Shown here: piece after piece, positions 25,898 to 34,152 of the stretch
Layout of the letters: each line of letters starts with the position of its first letter
Position numbering within the stretch: the first letter of the stretch is position 1
NCBI RefSeq assembly: GCF_001424195.1
Contig: NZ_LMOO01000008.1
Location: 310,001-374,000 of the forward strand
Direction: 5' to 3'
Origin: Cellulomonas sp. Leaf334
GTDB taxonomy: Bacteria; Actinomycetota; Actinomycetes; Actinomycetales; Cellulomonadaceae
DNA: 64,000 bases
Notes under the pieces: model-generated
The model's database searches: none
Seen by the model: the letters and a program-made list of their open reading frames with translations, nothing else
What the model was told of the DNA's origin: nothing
Made by a program: the position numbers and the translations under genes

Positions 25898-26346
25898 ACG
25901 GCGGCGCGCCCGGCGCGCAGCCGCAGGCCCAGCAGGTACATCTCGCACCCCAGGCACAGCCCGAACACCGCGTTGAGGAACGCCGCGACCAGCGCGAACG
26001 CGGCGGCGACCTGGACGGCGACGGCGACGCCGGCCAGCCCGAGCACCAGCCCCGCACCCGTGATGATCAGACCCACCAGCTGCGCGAACGTCGGCGGCCG
26101 GGGGTCCTCGAGCTCGGTCGGCGGCGCAAGGCGCGGGCGGACGAGCGTGCGGAACACCCAGCCCTGCCAGGTGCGACCGATGCCGCCGAACGCACCGAGC
26201 GCGAAGCTCGCGACGATCACGCCCAGGACGACGTAGGCGGCCGGGCTGGTGCCGAGCAGGAGGACGGCGACGAGCAGGACGAGGGTGACGGCGGCGCCGA
26301 AGCGTGGGGCGCGGGGGTCGATGCCGGCGGGGACGGGCGTGCTCAT
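25894..26346 (-). CDS. DUF4395 domain membrane protein
   Basis: A 150-aa protein with four hydrophobic segments. The family hallmark, a C-terminal Cys pair in FGLCLGCEMYLLG (C131, C134) next to the membrane, suggests a redox-active or thiol-accepting site. It is usually adjacent to thioredoxin-like genes, as here: the membrane-anchored thioredoxin is 75 bp upstream. I chose the ATG at 26346, which has GGAG upstream; an in-frame ATG 14 codons earlier is less well supported. Confidence 0.8.
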   Translation of the reverse strand: MSTPVPAGIDPRAPRFGAAVTLVLLVAVLLLGTSPAAYVVLGVIVASFALGAFGGIGRTWQGWVFRTLVRPRLAPPTELEDPRPPTFAQLVGLIITGAGLVLGLAGVAVAVQVAAAFALVAAFLNAVFGLCLGCEMYLLGLRLRAGRAAV

Positions 26347-26420
26347 GGAGGGCTCCAGGGGGTCGCGCAAGGATGAGGGGTCCATCGGCCGGGGGCTGCG
26401 CGCCCGCGCCGGGAGCCGGC

Positions 26421-26882
26421 TCAGGCTGCGGAGACCCCGCCCGGACACGAGTCGAGAGCCGCGAGCGCGTGCCGACGGTCCGTGGCACCGGACAGGCGTC
26501 CGACCACGACGCCGCGGGCGTCGAGCAGGAGCGTGGTCGGGGTGCGCATGATGCCGAAGCGTCGCACGAGACCCAGGTGCTCGACCACGTCCATCTCGAC
26601 GTGTGAGAGGCCCTCGTGCTCGGTGATGAGCTGCGCGAGGACCGCGTGGGTGCGGCGGCAGGGCGCACAGACCTCGCTGGAGAACTGCACGAACGTCGCC
26701 CGGTTGCCCAGCGGCACCCCGAGCTCGTCGGCGGTGAGGCGCGCGTCGTCGACCACGTCGACCGGGACGTCCGCGAGCAGCGCCCGGTCCACCGCGGTGT
26801 AGCGGCCGTTGCGCGACCGCCACCACAGGCCCAGCACCGCCGCGACGGCCAGGAGGGCGAGGACGAGCAGGACGCGGTCCAC
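26421..26882 (-). CDS. Membrane-anchored thioredoxin-fold protein
   Basis: A 153-aa protein with one N-terminal helix (2-21) followed by a thioredoxin domain. The redox motif is CAPC (C72, C75) in FSSEVCAPCRRTH, and a cis-proline follows in MRTPTTLLL. Position beside glnR matches the mycobacterial thioredoxin ThiX (Rv0816c). Start is GTG at 26882, 3 bp after the upstream gene's stop. Likely acts outside the membrane with the DUF4395 protein in thiol exchange; partner assignment is inference. Confidence 0.85.
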   Translation of the reverse strand: MDRVLLVLALLAVAAVLGLWWRSRNGRYTAVDRALLADVPVDVVDDARLTADELGVPLGNRATFVQFSSEVCAPCRRTHAVLAQLITEHEGLSHVEMDVVEHLGLVRRFGIMRTPTTLLLDARGVVVGRLSGATDRRHALAALDSCPGGVSAA

Positions 26883-26885
26883 GCG

Positions 26886-27620
26886 TCAGCCCACCAGGAC
26901 CCGGCCGACGACGTACACGAGGATGCCCGTCACGGTCACCGGCAGGGTCACGGCGGCCAGCGACGGCCAGCGCTTCTGGAGCGACGGCAGCTGGTCGAAG
27001 AGCGCGTGCAGGGTGGCGACGAGCACCCCGACGGAGAGCCCCAGCAGCGCGCCCGCCAGGGGGTCGATCGCCGGGAGCAGGACCCCGCCCAGGGCACCGG
27101 CCGCGGCTGCGGCCCCCGCGGTGGCCAGCGCACCGACCCACGGCCGAAGGTGCAGCGCGACGACGACCGAGCCGACGGCCAGCGCGAGGGCACCGACGAC
27201 CACGATCGGCTCCCCGCCGGGCGTCCGGCCGATCGCGACCCACCCGGCCACGGCGACCGCGACGAGCGTGCCGGCGACCGTCCCGGACACCGACTCGACG
27301 AGGCGGGTGCGGCCGTCGCGCCGCAGGAGCTCGTTGAGGAACGCGAGCAGGATCGCGGCCGCGAAGACGACCGGGAGGTCCCGCAGGTACGGCTGCGTGA
27401 CGGTGAGATGGACGACGGCGACGGCACCGACGCCTCCCAGCGCGACGACCGTCGCGGACCCCGGCTTGAACGGCAGGCCCGCGAGCGCCGGCCAGCCGAG
27501 GGCGAGCAGGATCGCGAGGACCGCCGCGGTGGCGCTCAGCGGCAGGCCGCCGAGGTAGCCGGCGACGGCCACGGCGGCGGCGAGCACGGCCGTGACGACC
27601 GCCCTGGTGGCGAGCTGCAT
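26886..27620 (-). CDS. Conserved multi-pass membrane protein (Rv0817c position)
   Basis: A 244-aa hydrophobic protein with about eight membrane segments and short polar loops (for example LNELLRRDGRTRLVES). I recognise no family function. In mycobacteria a conserved membrane or exported protein occupies the same slot between the thioredoxin and glnR. The ATG at 27620 precedes the first helix. It is divergent from glnR and heads a unit with thioredoxin and DUF4395. Confidence 0.7.
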   Translation of the reverse strand: MQLATRAVVTAVLAAAVAVAGYLGGLPLSATAAVLAILLALGWPALAGLPFKPGSATVVALGGVGAVAVVHLTVTQPYLRDLPVVFAAAILLAFLNELLRRDGRTRLVESVSGTVAGTLVAVAVAGWVAIGRTPGGEPIVVVGALALAVGSVVVALHLRPWVGALATAGAAAAAGALGGVLLPAIDPLAGALLGLSVGVLVATLHALFDQLPSLQKRWPSLAAVTLPVTVTGILVYVVGRVLVG

Positions 27621-27715
27621 GGAGTCCCCTACCGTCCTGCGACCGGGGTCACCGGGGGTACGCACGGCGGAACGGTCGGCACGGAGGGGAGGAGCACGCC
27701 GCCGATTGTCGCATC

Positions 27716-27748
27716 CCGGTGAGATCGGGCCGGCGCAAACCGGTGAGA
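27716..27748. repeat. Two direct CCGGTGAGA repeats upstream of glnR
   Basis: CCGGTGAGA occurs at 27716-27724 and 27740-27748, start to start 24 bp, in the divergent promoter region between glnR and the membrane-protein unit. This could be a direct-repeat operator for an OmpR-type regulator. It may equally be chance. Confidence 0.3.
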
Positions 27749-27830
27749 CGCGCCATCACCCGACCCGCGGGCGCAGGTTGCTCGGGTCGCGCGGTACCGT
27801 TGCCCCCACTCGCACGCGGGGAGGTCCCAG

Positions 27831-28559
27831 GTGGCAGATCTGCTGCTGCTCACTCCAGCGTCCGGGGGCTCCGCCCAGGTGCTCCCGGCCCTCGGTCTGT
27901 TGTCCCACCGCGTCCGTGTGCTTCCCGTCGAACCGTCGGCTCTCGTGGACGCACCGGACGCGGACATCGTCGTGCTCGACGCACGACGCGACCTGGTCAC
28001 GGCCAGGACCACCTGCCGGCTGCTGCGCGCGACCGGGCTGACCGTCCCGCTCATCCTCGTGCTCACCGAGGGCGGCCTCACGGTCGTCACGGCCGAGTGG
28101 GGCGCGGACGACATCATCCTGGAGACCGCCAACCCGGCCGAGGTCGAGACGCGGTTCCGGCTGGTCATGGAGCGTGCGGCCACCGCGGGGTACGACGACG
28201 CGCCGCAGGAGATCTCGTCCGGCGAGCTCACGATCGACGCCGGGGGCTACACCGCCCGGCTCCGTGGTCGGCCGCTCGACCTCACCTACAAGGAGTTCGA
28301 GCTCCTCAAGTACCTGGTCCAGCACCCTGGCCGCGTGTTCACGCGTGCCCAGCTGCTGCAGGAGGTCTGGGGCTACGACTACTACGGAGGCACCCGGACG
28401 GTCGACGTCCACGTGCGACGCCTGCGCGCCAAGCTCGGGCCCGAGCACGAGCAGCTCATCGGCACGGTCCGCAACGTCGGCTACCGCTTCGACCCACCGA
28501 AGGACCGCCGTGGCGCGGTGGACGGTCGCAACGAGGTCCCGGAGCCCGCGGACGCGTAG
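27831..28559 (+). CDS. glnR: Global nitrogen regulator GlnR (OmpR-family winged-helix)
   Basis: A 242-aa orphan OmpR-type regulator. The receiver-like domain (1-115) is atypical; an Asp (D50 in VVLDARRDL) occupies the phosphorylation site as in other GlnR proteins, which are thought to be active unphosphorylated. The winged helix (about 140-225) includes LTYKEFELLKYLVQHPGR and GGTRTVDVHVRRLRAKLG. GlnR controls glutamine synthetase, ammonium and urea use in actinobacteria. GTG start; divergent from the thioredoxin unit exactly as in mycobacteria. It could influence the allantoin genes, but no GlnR box was identified there. Confidence 0.9.
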   Translation: MADLLLLTPASGGSAQVLPALGLLSHRVRVLPVEPSALVDAPDADIVVLDARRDLVTARTTCRLLRATGLTVPLILVLTEGGLTVVTAEWGADDIILETANPAEVETRFRLVMERAATAGYDDAPQEISSGELTIDAGGYTARLRGRPLDLTYKEFELLKYLVQHPGRVFTRAQLLQEVWGYDYYGGTRTVDVHVRRLRAKLGPEHEQLIGTVRNVGYRFDPPKDRRGAVDGRNEVPEPADA

Positions 28560-28621
28560 CCTGTCCCGCGGTGCGCCGGGAAGCCTGGTCGGCAGTCCCA
28601 CCAGCCTGCCCGGAGGTCCTC

Positions 28622-29902
28622 GTGCCCACGCCCGCCCGTCGCCTGTTCGCCGCCCTCTCCCCCGGCGCCGAGCGCAACCTGCTCGACACCCTGCGCGGCG
28701 AACGCGTCGGCGGGTCCCTGCTGCTCGCCGGCACCGTCGTCGCCCTGCTGTGGGCCAACGTCGCACCGGCGTCGTACACGGCGGTCTCGGACACCGTCGT
28801 CGGACCCGCGGCGCTGCACCTCGACCTCACCCTCGCCACCTGGGCGACCGACGGGCTGCTCGCGATCTTCTTCTTCGTCGTGGGGCTCGAGCTCAAGCGG
28901 GAGATCGTCGCCGGTGAGCTGCGCAACCCGCGCACGGCGGTGGTGCCCATCGTCGCCGCGGTCGGCGGCATGCTCGTCCCCGCCGCCATCTACCTCGCCG
29001 TCAACCTGTCGTCCCCCGACGGCAACGTGCGCGGGTGGGCGGTCCCGACGGCGACGGACATCGCGTTCGCGGTGTCCGTCCTCGCGATCGTGGGGCGCAG
29101 CCTGCCGAACGCGTTGCGCGCGTTCCTGCTCACCCTCGCGGTCGTCGACGACCTGCTCGCGATCATCGTCATCGGCGCGGTCTACACCGAATCGGTCTCC
29201 GCGCTCTGGCTGGGCGCCGGCGTCGCGACCGTGGTCGTGTTCGCGCTCCTGATCCGGCGGGGCTGGGTCAGCGGGTGGCTGCTGGTGCCCCTCGGCGTCG
29301 TCGCGTGGGCGGCGGTCCACGCGTCCGGCGTCCACGCGACGATCGCGGGGGTCGCTCTCGGTCTCGTCGTGCCCGCCACGCCCGAGGCCACCCGACGGGC
29401 GCTCCGGCTCGACGCGCTGCCGACGGAGTCGCTCGCGGAACGGTGGGAGCACCTGTGGCGACCCCTGTCCGCCGGGATCGCCGTGCCCGTGTTCGCGCTG
29501 TTCGCGGCGGGGGTGACCCTCAGCCTCGGCACGGTGCGGACGACGTTCGACGACCCCGTCGCGCAGGGCGTCGCGCTCGGCCTCGTCGTCGGCAAGCCTC
29601 TGGGCATCCTCGGTGCCACCTGGCTGGTCGCCCGGTTCACGCGCGCGACGCTGGCCCCCGGCCTCGGCTGGGCGGACGTGGGGGCCGTCGGGCTGGTCGG
29701 CGGGATCGGGTTCACCGTCTCGCTGCTCGTGGGCGAGCTCGCGTTCGGCGCCGGGAGCCCGCACGACGACCACGTCGTCGTCTCCGTGCTCGTGGCGTCG
29801 CTCGTCGCGGCCGTCCTCGGCGGGACAGCCCTGTACCAGCGCGACCGGCATCACGCGCACGTGGCAGCCCGGGCCTCACGCGACACCGACGAGACCGGGT
29901 AG
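28622..29902 (+). CDS. nhaA: Na+/H+ antiporter NhaA
   Basis: A 426-aa antiporter with 11-12 helices. The functional core is clear: VPTATDIAFAVSVL, and LAVVDDLLAIIVIG carrying the two adjacent aspartates that bind Na+ and protons. FFFVVGLELKREIV is also typical. NhaA expels Na+ in exchange for protons at alkaline pH. GTG at 28622 has CGGAGG at proper spacing; the long upstream in-frame extension overlaps glnR and is not NhaA-like. Confidence 0.93.
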   Translation: MPTPARRLFAALSPGAERNLLDTLRGERVGGSLLLAGTVVALLWANVAPASYTAVSDTVVGPAALHLDLTLATWATDGLLAIFFFVVGLELKREIVAGELRNPRTAVVPIVAAVGGMLVPAAIYLAVNLSSPDGNVRGWAVPTATDIAFAVSVLAIVGRSLPNALRAFLLTLAVVDDLLAIIVIGAVYTESVSALWLGAGVATVVVFALLIRRGWVSGWLLVPLGVVAWAAVHASGVHATIAGVALGLVVPATPEATRRALRLDALPTESLAERWEHLWRPLSAGIAVPVFALFAAGVTLSLGTVRTTFDDPVAQGVALGLVVGKPLGILGATWLVARFTRATLAPGLGWADVGAVGLVGGIGFTVSLLVGELAFGAGSPHDDHVVVSVLVASLVAAVLGGTALYQRDRHHAHVAARASRDTDETG

Positions 29903-29913
29903 GTTCGGCACCG

Positions 29914-30855
29914 ATGAGCACCGTCGACTCCGCCTCGCTCCTCGTCGACGGCCCGTGGGAGCACCGCTACGTGGCCGCGAACGGCGCACGGTTCCACGTG
30001 GCCGTCGCCGGCCCCGACGACCGCGACGCCCCTCTGGTCGTGCTCCTGCACGGGATCCCGCAGTTCTGGTGGGCGTGGCGCCACCAGCTGCCCGCCCTCG
30101 CCGACGCGGGCTACCGGGTGGCGGCGATGGACGTCCGCGGCACGGGGGGCTCCGACAAGCCACCGGTGGGCTACGACGTCCCGACGCTGTCCGCCGACGT
30201 CGCGGGTGTCATCCAGTCGCTCGGCGCCGCGGACGCGGTGATCGTCGGCAGCGGCACGGGCGGCGAGATCGCGTGGGCGATGGCCGGCCTGCACCCCGCC
30301 CGCGTCCGCGCGGTCGCCGCGCTCGCGGCCCCCCACCCGCTGGACACCCGTCGGCACCCCCGTACCGCCGTCCGCCCGTCCGCGCTGCGCCGGCTGGCGT
30401 TCGTGCAGCTGCCGTCGTTCCCGGAGCAGGCCCTGATGGAGGGCGACCTGGTGGTCCAGCTCCTGCGCGACTGGGGCGGCGTGACGGGCTGGCTCGACCC
30501 CCGTGCGGAGACGATGTACCGGTCCGCGGCGCGCGTGCCCTTCGCGGCGCACAGCCAGATGGAGCAGCTGCGCTGGATGGTCCGGTCACGGCCCCGCCCC
30601 GACGGCCGCCGCTACCACTCGACGCTCGCGGAGAGCACCCGGCCGCTCCCGGTCCTGCAGGTGCACGGCGGTCGCGACGGGCTGCGACCTGCGTCCCGCG
30701 CAGCCCTGTCCAAGGACACGGCCGCGCTGGTGGCGTCGCGCTACCAGTACGAGCTGCTGCCGCAGGCCGGCCACTACCCCGCGGAGGAGGAGCCCGAGCG
30801 CGTCACCGAGCTGCTCCTGGCCTGGCTGCGCGAGGTCGAACCCCTCACGGCTTGA
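29914..30855 (+). CDS. Alpha/beta hydrolase, EphE-like, nucleophile position Gly
   Basis: A 313-aa alpha/beta hydrolase of the epoxide-hydrolase/haloalkane group: HGIPQFWWAWRHQ oxyanion motif (46-58), DVRGTGGSDKP, an acid in HGGRDGL and a base in QAGHYPAEEEP. At the nucleophile elbow, where relatives have GHDWGG or GHSMGG, this protein has VGSGTGG, so position 114 is Gly rather than Asp or Ser. Catalysis by the usual covalent route is therefore doubtful. It precedes nth, where mycobacteria also keep an epoxide-hydrolase-like gene nearby. The stop overlaps nth by 11 bp. Confidence 0.82.
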   Translation: MSTVDSASLLVDGPWEHRYVAANGARFHVAVAGPDDRDAPLVVLLHGIPQFWWAWRHQLPALADAGYRVAAMDVRGTGGSDKPPVGYDVPTLSADVAGVIQSLGAADAVIVGSGTGGEIAWAMAGLHPARVRAVAALAAPHPLDTRRHPRTAVRPSALRRLAFVQLPSFPEQALMEGDLVVQLLRDWGGVTGWLDPRAETMYRSAARVPFAAHSQMEQLRWMVRSRPRPDGRRYHSTLAESTRPLPVLQVHGGRDGLRPASRAALSKDTAALVASRYQYELLPQAGHYPAEEEPERVTELLLAWLREVEPLTA

Positions 30856-31546
30856 CCATCGCTGCCGCCTTCGCGGGATCGAGCTCGCCGATCCCCGCCG
30901 ACGGGCACATCGCCGCGACCGGGCACGCCCCGCACGCGGGCCTGCGCGCGAAGCAGGTGCGCCGCCCGTGGAAGATCAGCCGGTGCGAGGCCATCGTCCA
31001 GTCCTTGCGGGGCAGCAGCGCGCCGAGCTCCTGCTCGACGACCAGCGGGTCCGTGCTCGTGGTGTAGCCGAGTCGCAGGGACAGGCGCATGACGTGCGTG
31101 TCCGTGGTGATCCCCGGGACGCCGAACGCGTTGCCCAGCACCACGTTGGCCGTCTTGCGACCCACGCCCGGCAGCGTCACGAGGTCCTTCAGGCGCCCCG
31201 GGACCTCCCCGTGGAACCGGTCGACGATGGCCTGGGACAACCCCATCACCGACTTCGTCTTGGCCCGGAAGAAGCCCGTCGGCCGCAGGATCTCCTCGAC
31301 CTCCTCGGGGTTCGCGGCCGCCAGCGCGGCCGCGTCCGGGAAGCGCGCGAAGAGGACCGGCGTCGTGAGGTTCACGCGGACGTCCGTGGTCTGCGCCGAC
31401 AGCACGGTGGCGACCAGCAGCTCGAACGGGCTCGTGAAGTCCAGCTCGCAGTGCGCGTCGGGGTAACGCACGGTCAGGGCACGGTCCACGCGACGGGCGC
31501 GACGGGTGCGGGCGAGGGGCGACTCGTCGATCTCTGCTCCAGTCAC
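30845..31546 (-). CDS. nth: Endonuclease III
   Basis: A 233-aa base-excision-repair glycosylase/AP lyase for oxidised pyrimidines. The HhH motif LPGVGRKTANVVL contains the catalytic Lys, TTDTHVMRLS carries the catalytic Asp, and the C-terminal [4Fe-4S] ligands follow the C-x6-C-x2-C-x5-C pattern. The GTG at 31546 starts VTGAEIDESP. It diverges from the RsiG-like gene and converges with the hydrolase. Confidence 0.94.
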   Translation of the reverse strand: MTGAEIDESPLARTRRARRVDRALTVRYPDAHCELDFTSPFELLVATVLSAQTTDVRVNLTTPVLFARFPDAAALAAANPEEVEEILRPTGFFRAKTKSVMGLSQAIVDRFHGEVPGRLKDLVTLPGVGRKTANVVLGNAFGVPGITTDTHVMRLSLRLGYTTSTDPLVVEQELGALLPRKDWTMASHRLIFHGRRTCFARRPACGACPVAAMCPSAGIGELDPAKAAAMVKP

Positions 31547-31647
31547 GCCCGGCAGCGTACGACGAACCGCCCACACCCGTGCGGGGTGCCACTGACCTGG
31601 GACATTGCTCCCTTGGGGTGATCCCGGGGCGCACACGGGTGCCTGCG

Positions 31648-31674
31648 CTCAAGGTCGGCCCGTATCGGGCCGAA
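31648..31674 (+). promoter_or_regulatory. FliA/WhiG-type promoter match upstream of the RsiG-like gene
   Basis: CTCA (31648-31651) is followed 17 bases later by GCCGAA (31669-31674). From memory, FliA-dependent promoters of motile actinobacteria such as Actinoplanes missouriensis follow CTCA-N15-17-GCCGAA. The site points toward the ATG at 31724. An 8-bp inverted repeat (TCGGCCCG/CGGGCCGA) lies inside the element. Confidence 0.45.
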
Positions 31675-31723
31675 TCCACCCACGGCACCCGTTCGAGGTG
31701 CCCGTCCGAGGAGGACCTGCCCC

Positions 31724-32134
31724 ATGACGTCACCCGTCGAGCAACGGGTCAATGATCTCCGCCTCGACCGGCGCGCGCTGCGCGCCGAGCGCGCTCGGGT
31801 CGCCTGGTGGCGCCGGCTCGTGCGCGCCCGCCTCGACCTGGCGGTCGCGCAGGCGGCCCGCCCGGACTCGCTCGGCGAGGAGATGGCGTTCCAGCTCCCG
31901 CTCGACGTCGGTCTCGACGTCCCCCGCCCTGCCGCGCTCGCCGCGGTGCTCGACTCCAGCACCGAGGCCGTCGACCGGCTGGGCGAGCTGAAGGCCCTCG
32001 ACGAGCAGCTCTCCACCTACGCCGCCGGGGTCGAGGACGCGCTCACGCGGGCCACGGACCGGCTCATCACGCGCCTGGCGGCGGACCCCGCCGTCGTCGC
32101 CGTCGGCCTGCGGGAGCCCCTGGGCCGCGGATGA
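31724..32134 (+). CDS. RsiG-like helical protein (candidate anti-sigma of the WhiG/FliA type)
   Basis: A 136-aa, mostly helical, charged protein. Residues 10-42 (LRLDRRALRAERAR, then RRLVRARLDL) resemble the first helix of RsiG, the c-di-GMP-dependent anti-sigma factor of WhiG, whose signature is E-x3-S-x2-R-x3-Q-x3-D. Here R30 and D38 keep register, while the E, S and Q positions are R23, A27 and R34, so the nucleotide site looks degenerate. A second long helix spans about 85-125. The FliA-type promoter match at 31648-31674 fits a sigma-linked role. Homology is from my recall of the family, not from a search. Confidence 0.5.
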   Translation: MTSPVEQRVNDLRLDRRALRAERARVAWWRRLVRARLDLAVAQAARPDSLGEEMAFQLPLDVGLDVPRPAALAAVLDSSTEAVDRLGELKALDEQLSTYAAGVEDALTRATDRLITRLAADPAVVAVGLREPLGRG

Positions 32135-32260
32135 CACCATCCATGGGGCAGACTGAGTGCGGATCGGGCCGCTGACCAGCAGCCGGTTCCACCGTCTCCA
32201 TCGTGAACGATGCCGCCACCGGGACGACCCGGGGCGCGGCCAGAGAGGTGAGGTGTCCCC

Positions 32261-32938
32261 GTGGAGGACGACATCGTGCTGTCGGCGCCGCTGTTCGCCG
32301 GGCTCGACCCCGAGGCGTCCGAGACGCTCGTCGCGACGATGAAGCCGATCGAGATCGCGCGCGGCGACGCCCTCTTCCAGGAGGGCGAGCCCGGCGACCG
32401 GCTCTACGTCGTCCGCGAGGGCAAGATCAAGCTCGGCCGACGCTCGAACGACGGCCGCGAGAACCTGCTCGCCGTCCTCGGCCCGGGTGAGATGTTCGGT
32501 GAGCTGAGCCTCTTCGACCCCGGCCCCCGCACGGCGACCGCGACGGTCGTCGCCGACGCGGTGGTCCTCGAGCTCGGGCACAGCGACCTCATCCAGTGGC
32601 TCCAGGACAAGCCGACGGTGGCGCAGCACCTGCTCCAGGCGCTCGCGCGACGGCTGCGCCGGACCAACGAGGCGCTCGCCGACCTGGTGTTCTCGGACGT
32701 CCCCGGTCGCGTCGCCAAGGCGCTGCTGGACCTGTCGACGCGCTTCGGCGAGAAGGTCGACGAGGGAATCCGGGTCGCCCACGACCTCACGCAGGAGGAG
32801 CTCGCGCAGCTCGTCGGTGCGTCGCGGGAGACCGTCAACAAGGCCCTCGCCGACTTCGCCGCACGCGGCTGGGTGCGTCGCGAGGGCCGCGCGGTGGTCC
32901 TGCTCGACGTCGAGCGTCTGGAGCGCCGGGCGCGCTAA
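32261..32938 (+). CDS. crp: Crp/Fnr family transcriptional regulator
   Basis: A 225-aa cAMP-receptor-protein homologue. The phosphate-binding cassette GELSLFDPGPRTATA is typical of actinobacterial Crp proteins and binds cAMP; the HTH LTQEELAQLVGASRETVNKAL sits near 170-190. In actinobacteria it is a global regulator of carbon and respiration genes. GTG at 32261 is preceded by a GAGGTGAGG tract. The stop overlaps that of the convergent RidA gene. Confidence 0.93.
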   Translation: MEDDIVLSAPLFAGLDPEASETLVATMKPIEIARGDALFQEGEPGDRLYVVREGKIKLGRRSNDGRENLLAVLGPGEMFGELSLFDPGPRTATATVVADAVVLELGHSDLIQWLQDKPTVAQHLLQALARRLRRTNEALADLVFSDVPGRVAKALLDLSTRFGEKVDEGIRVAHDLTQEELAQLVGASRETVNKALADFAARGWVRREGRAVVLLDVERLERRAR

Positions 32939-33429
32939 GCGAGCTCGACGACGATCTCGACCTCGACCGGCGAGTCCATCGGCAGCACCGCCACGCCCAC
33001 GGCGGAGCGCACGTGCACACCCGCGTCGCCCAGGACGGCGTGCAGCAGGAGGCTGGCACCGTTGACGACGGCGGGCTGGGCGGTGAACGCCGGGTCGCTC
33101 GCGACGAACCCGACGACCTTGGTCACGTGCACGATCCGGTCGAGCGCGTCGGCACCCTGCGGGCCACCGTCGGCGGAGACCACGGCAGCGACCGCCGCGA
33201 GCGCGTTGAGCGCACACGTCCGCGCGTAGCCCGCGGCGTCGTCCGGGGAGATCAGGCCGGGCCCGATCCCCACCTTGCCGGTGGCCGGCAGCGCACCCGC
33301 GACGAACGGCAGCTGGCCCGAGGTGTAGACGTAGGCGCCGGACCGGACGGCCGGGACGTACGCCGCGAGGGGCAGCGCCACCTCGGGCAGCTCCAGACCC
33401 AGCTCCGCGAGCCGGGCGGCGGCGCCCAT
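32935..33429 (-). CDS. RidA family protein
   Basis: A 164-aa RidA/YjgF-like protein; family members hydrolyse reactive enamine/imine intermediates made by PLP enzymes. GAYVYTSGQLPF, and VRSAVGVAVLPMDSPVEVEIV with the conserved Arg, mark the fold. The ATG at 33429 overlaps the TGA of the DUF4177 gene, with AAGGAG upstream. It is followed by the convergent crp gene with overlapping stops. Gene order crp-RidA-DUF4177-whiB matches mycobacteria (Rv3676 to Rv3681c), supporting orthology. Confidence 0.9.
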   Translation of the reverse strand: MGAAARLAELGLELPEVALPLAAYVPAVRSGAYVYTSGQLPFVAGALPATGKVGIGPGLISPDDAAGYARTCALNALAAVAAVVSADGGPQGADALDRIVHVTKVVGFVASDPAFTAQPAVVNGASLLLHAVLGDAGVHVRSAVGVAVLPMDSPVEVEIVVELA

Positions 33430-33587
33430 CAGGACTCCTTGGGCCGCTTGAGGTAGGCCACGAGGCCGGCGTCGGGTCCCTGGATCACCTGGACGAGCTC
33501 CCAGCCGTCGGCTCCCCACTGGTCGAGGATCGCCTTCGTGGCGTGAATGATGAGCGGAATCGTCGCGTACTCCCACGTCGTTGCCAT
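33429..33587 (-). CDS. DUF4177 family small protein
   Basis: A 52-aa protein starting MATTWEYATIPLIIHATK and containing the DUF4177 core QWGADGWELVQV, where GW.LV is the hallmark. Function unknown; in mycobacteria a small gene (Rv3678A) occupies the same place. Its stop overlaps the RidA ATG (TGATG), so the two are translationally coupled. Confidence 0.85.
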   Translation of the reverse strand: MATTWEYATIPLIIHATKAILDQWGADGWELVQVIQGPDAGLVAYLKRPKES

Positions 33588-33625
33588 GGGCTCACCCTAG
33601 GGCCCGGCGAGCAGTCGGAGCGCTC

Positions 33626-33919
33626 TCACACCGCGTCGACGACGTCCGTCCCGACGAGCTCGCTGCGCCAGGACCGCACCTCGGGTCGCCGCCGGAGCAG
33701 GGCACGCCGTTCGCGCTCGGTCATCCCGCCCCACACGCCGAAGTCCATGCGGTTGTCGAGCGCGTCGGCGAGGCAGGCGAGCCGGACGGGGCAGCCCGTG
33801 CACACCGAGCGCGCCTCACGCTGCGCAGCGCCCTCGACGAAGAGAGCGTCGGGGGCGACCTTGCCGGTCCCGCACGCTGCGAGCGCTGTCCAGTGCGCGT
33901 CCTGCACGAGTGTGGTCAC
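33626..33919 (-). CDS. whiB: WhiB family transcriptional regulator
   Basis: A 97-aa Wbl protein with a [4Fe-4S] cluster ligated by C16, C40, C43 and C49 (C-x23-C-x2-C-x5-C), followed by the GVWGGMTERERRALLRR turn and basic segment that bind DNA or SigA. Wbl proteins sense redox or NO. Adjacency to the PBP and RidA genes corresponds to WhiB4 in mycobacteria, although WhiB subtype cannot be assigned safely. GTG start at 33919; divergent from ponA. Confidence 0.9.
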   Translation of the reverse strand: MTTLVQDAHWTALAACGTGKVAPDALFVEGAAQREARSVCTGCPVRLACLADALDNRMDFGVWGGMTERERRALLRRRPEVRSWRSELVGTDVVDAV

Positions 33920-34152
33920 TCATCCTCCTGAGCACGCCGACGGGAGCGTGCCGTGGCATCCGCACCCGAGTCCTGCCGGGAAACTACTGGTCCGAGCACC
34001 CCTGTGGCGAGACTCCGTTCGGGTCATTTCGTCAGATGGACGCGTGACCGGGTCAGATCCGGTCCTGCGCCGATGTGCAGGTCCCGTGCAGGTCGGGACG
34101 CCGAGGGCCGTGAGGGCGGGGGTATGACAGGACCTCCTACTACCCTGACGGC

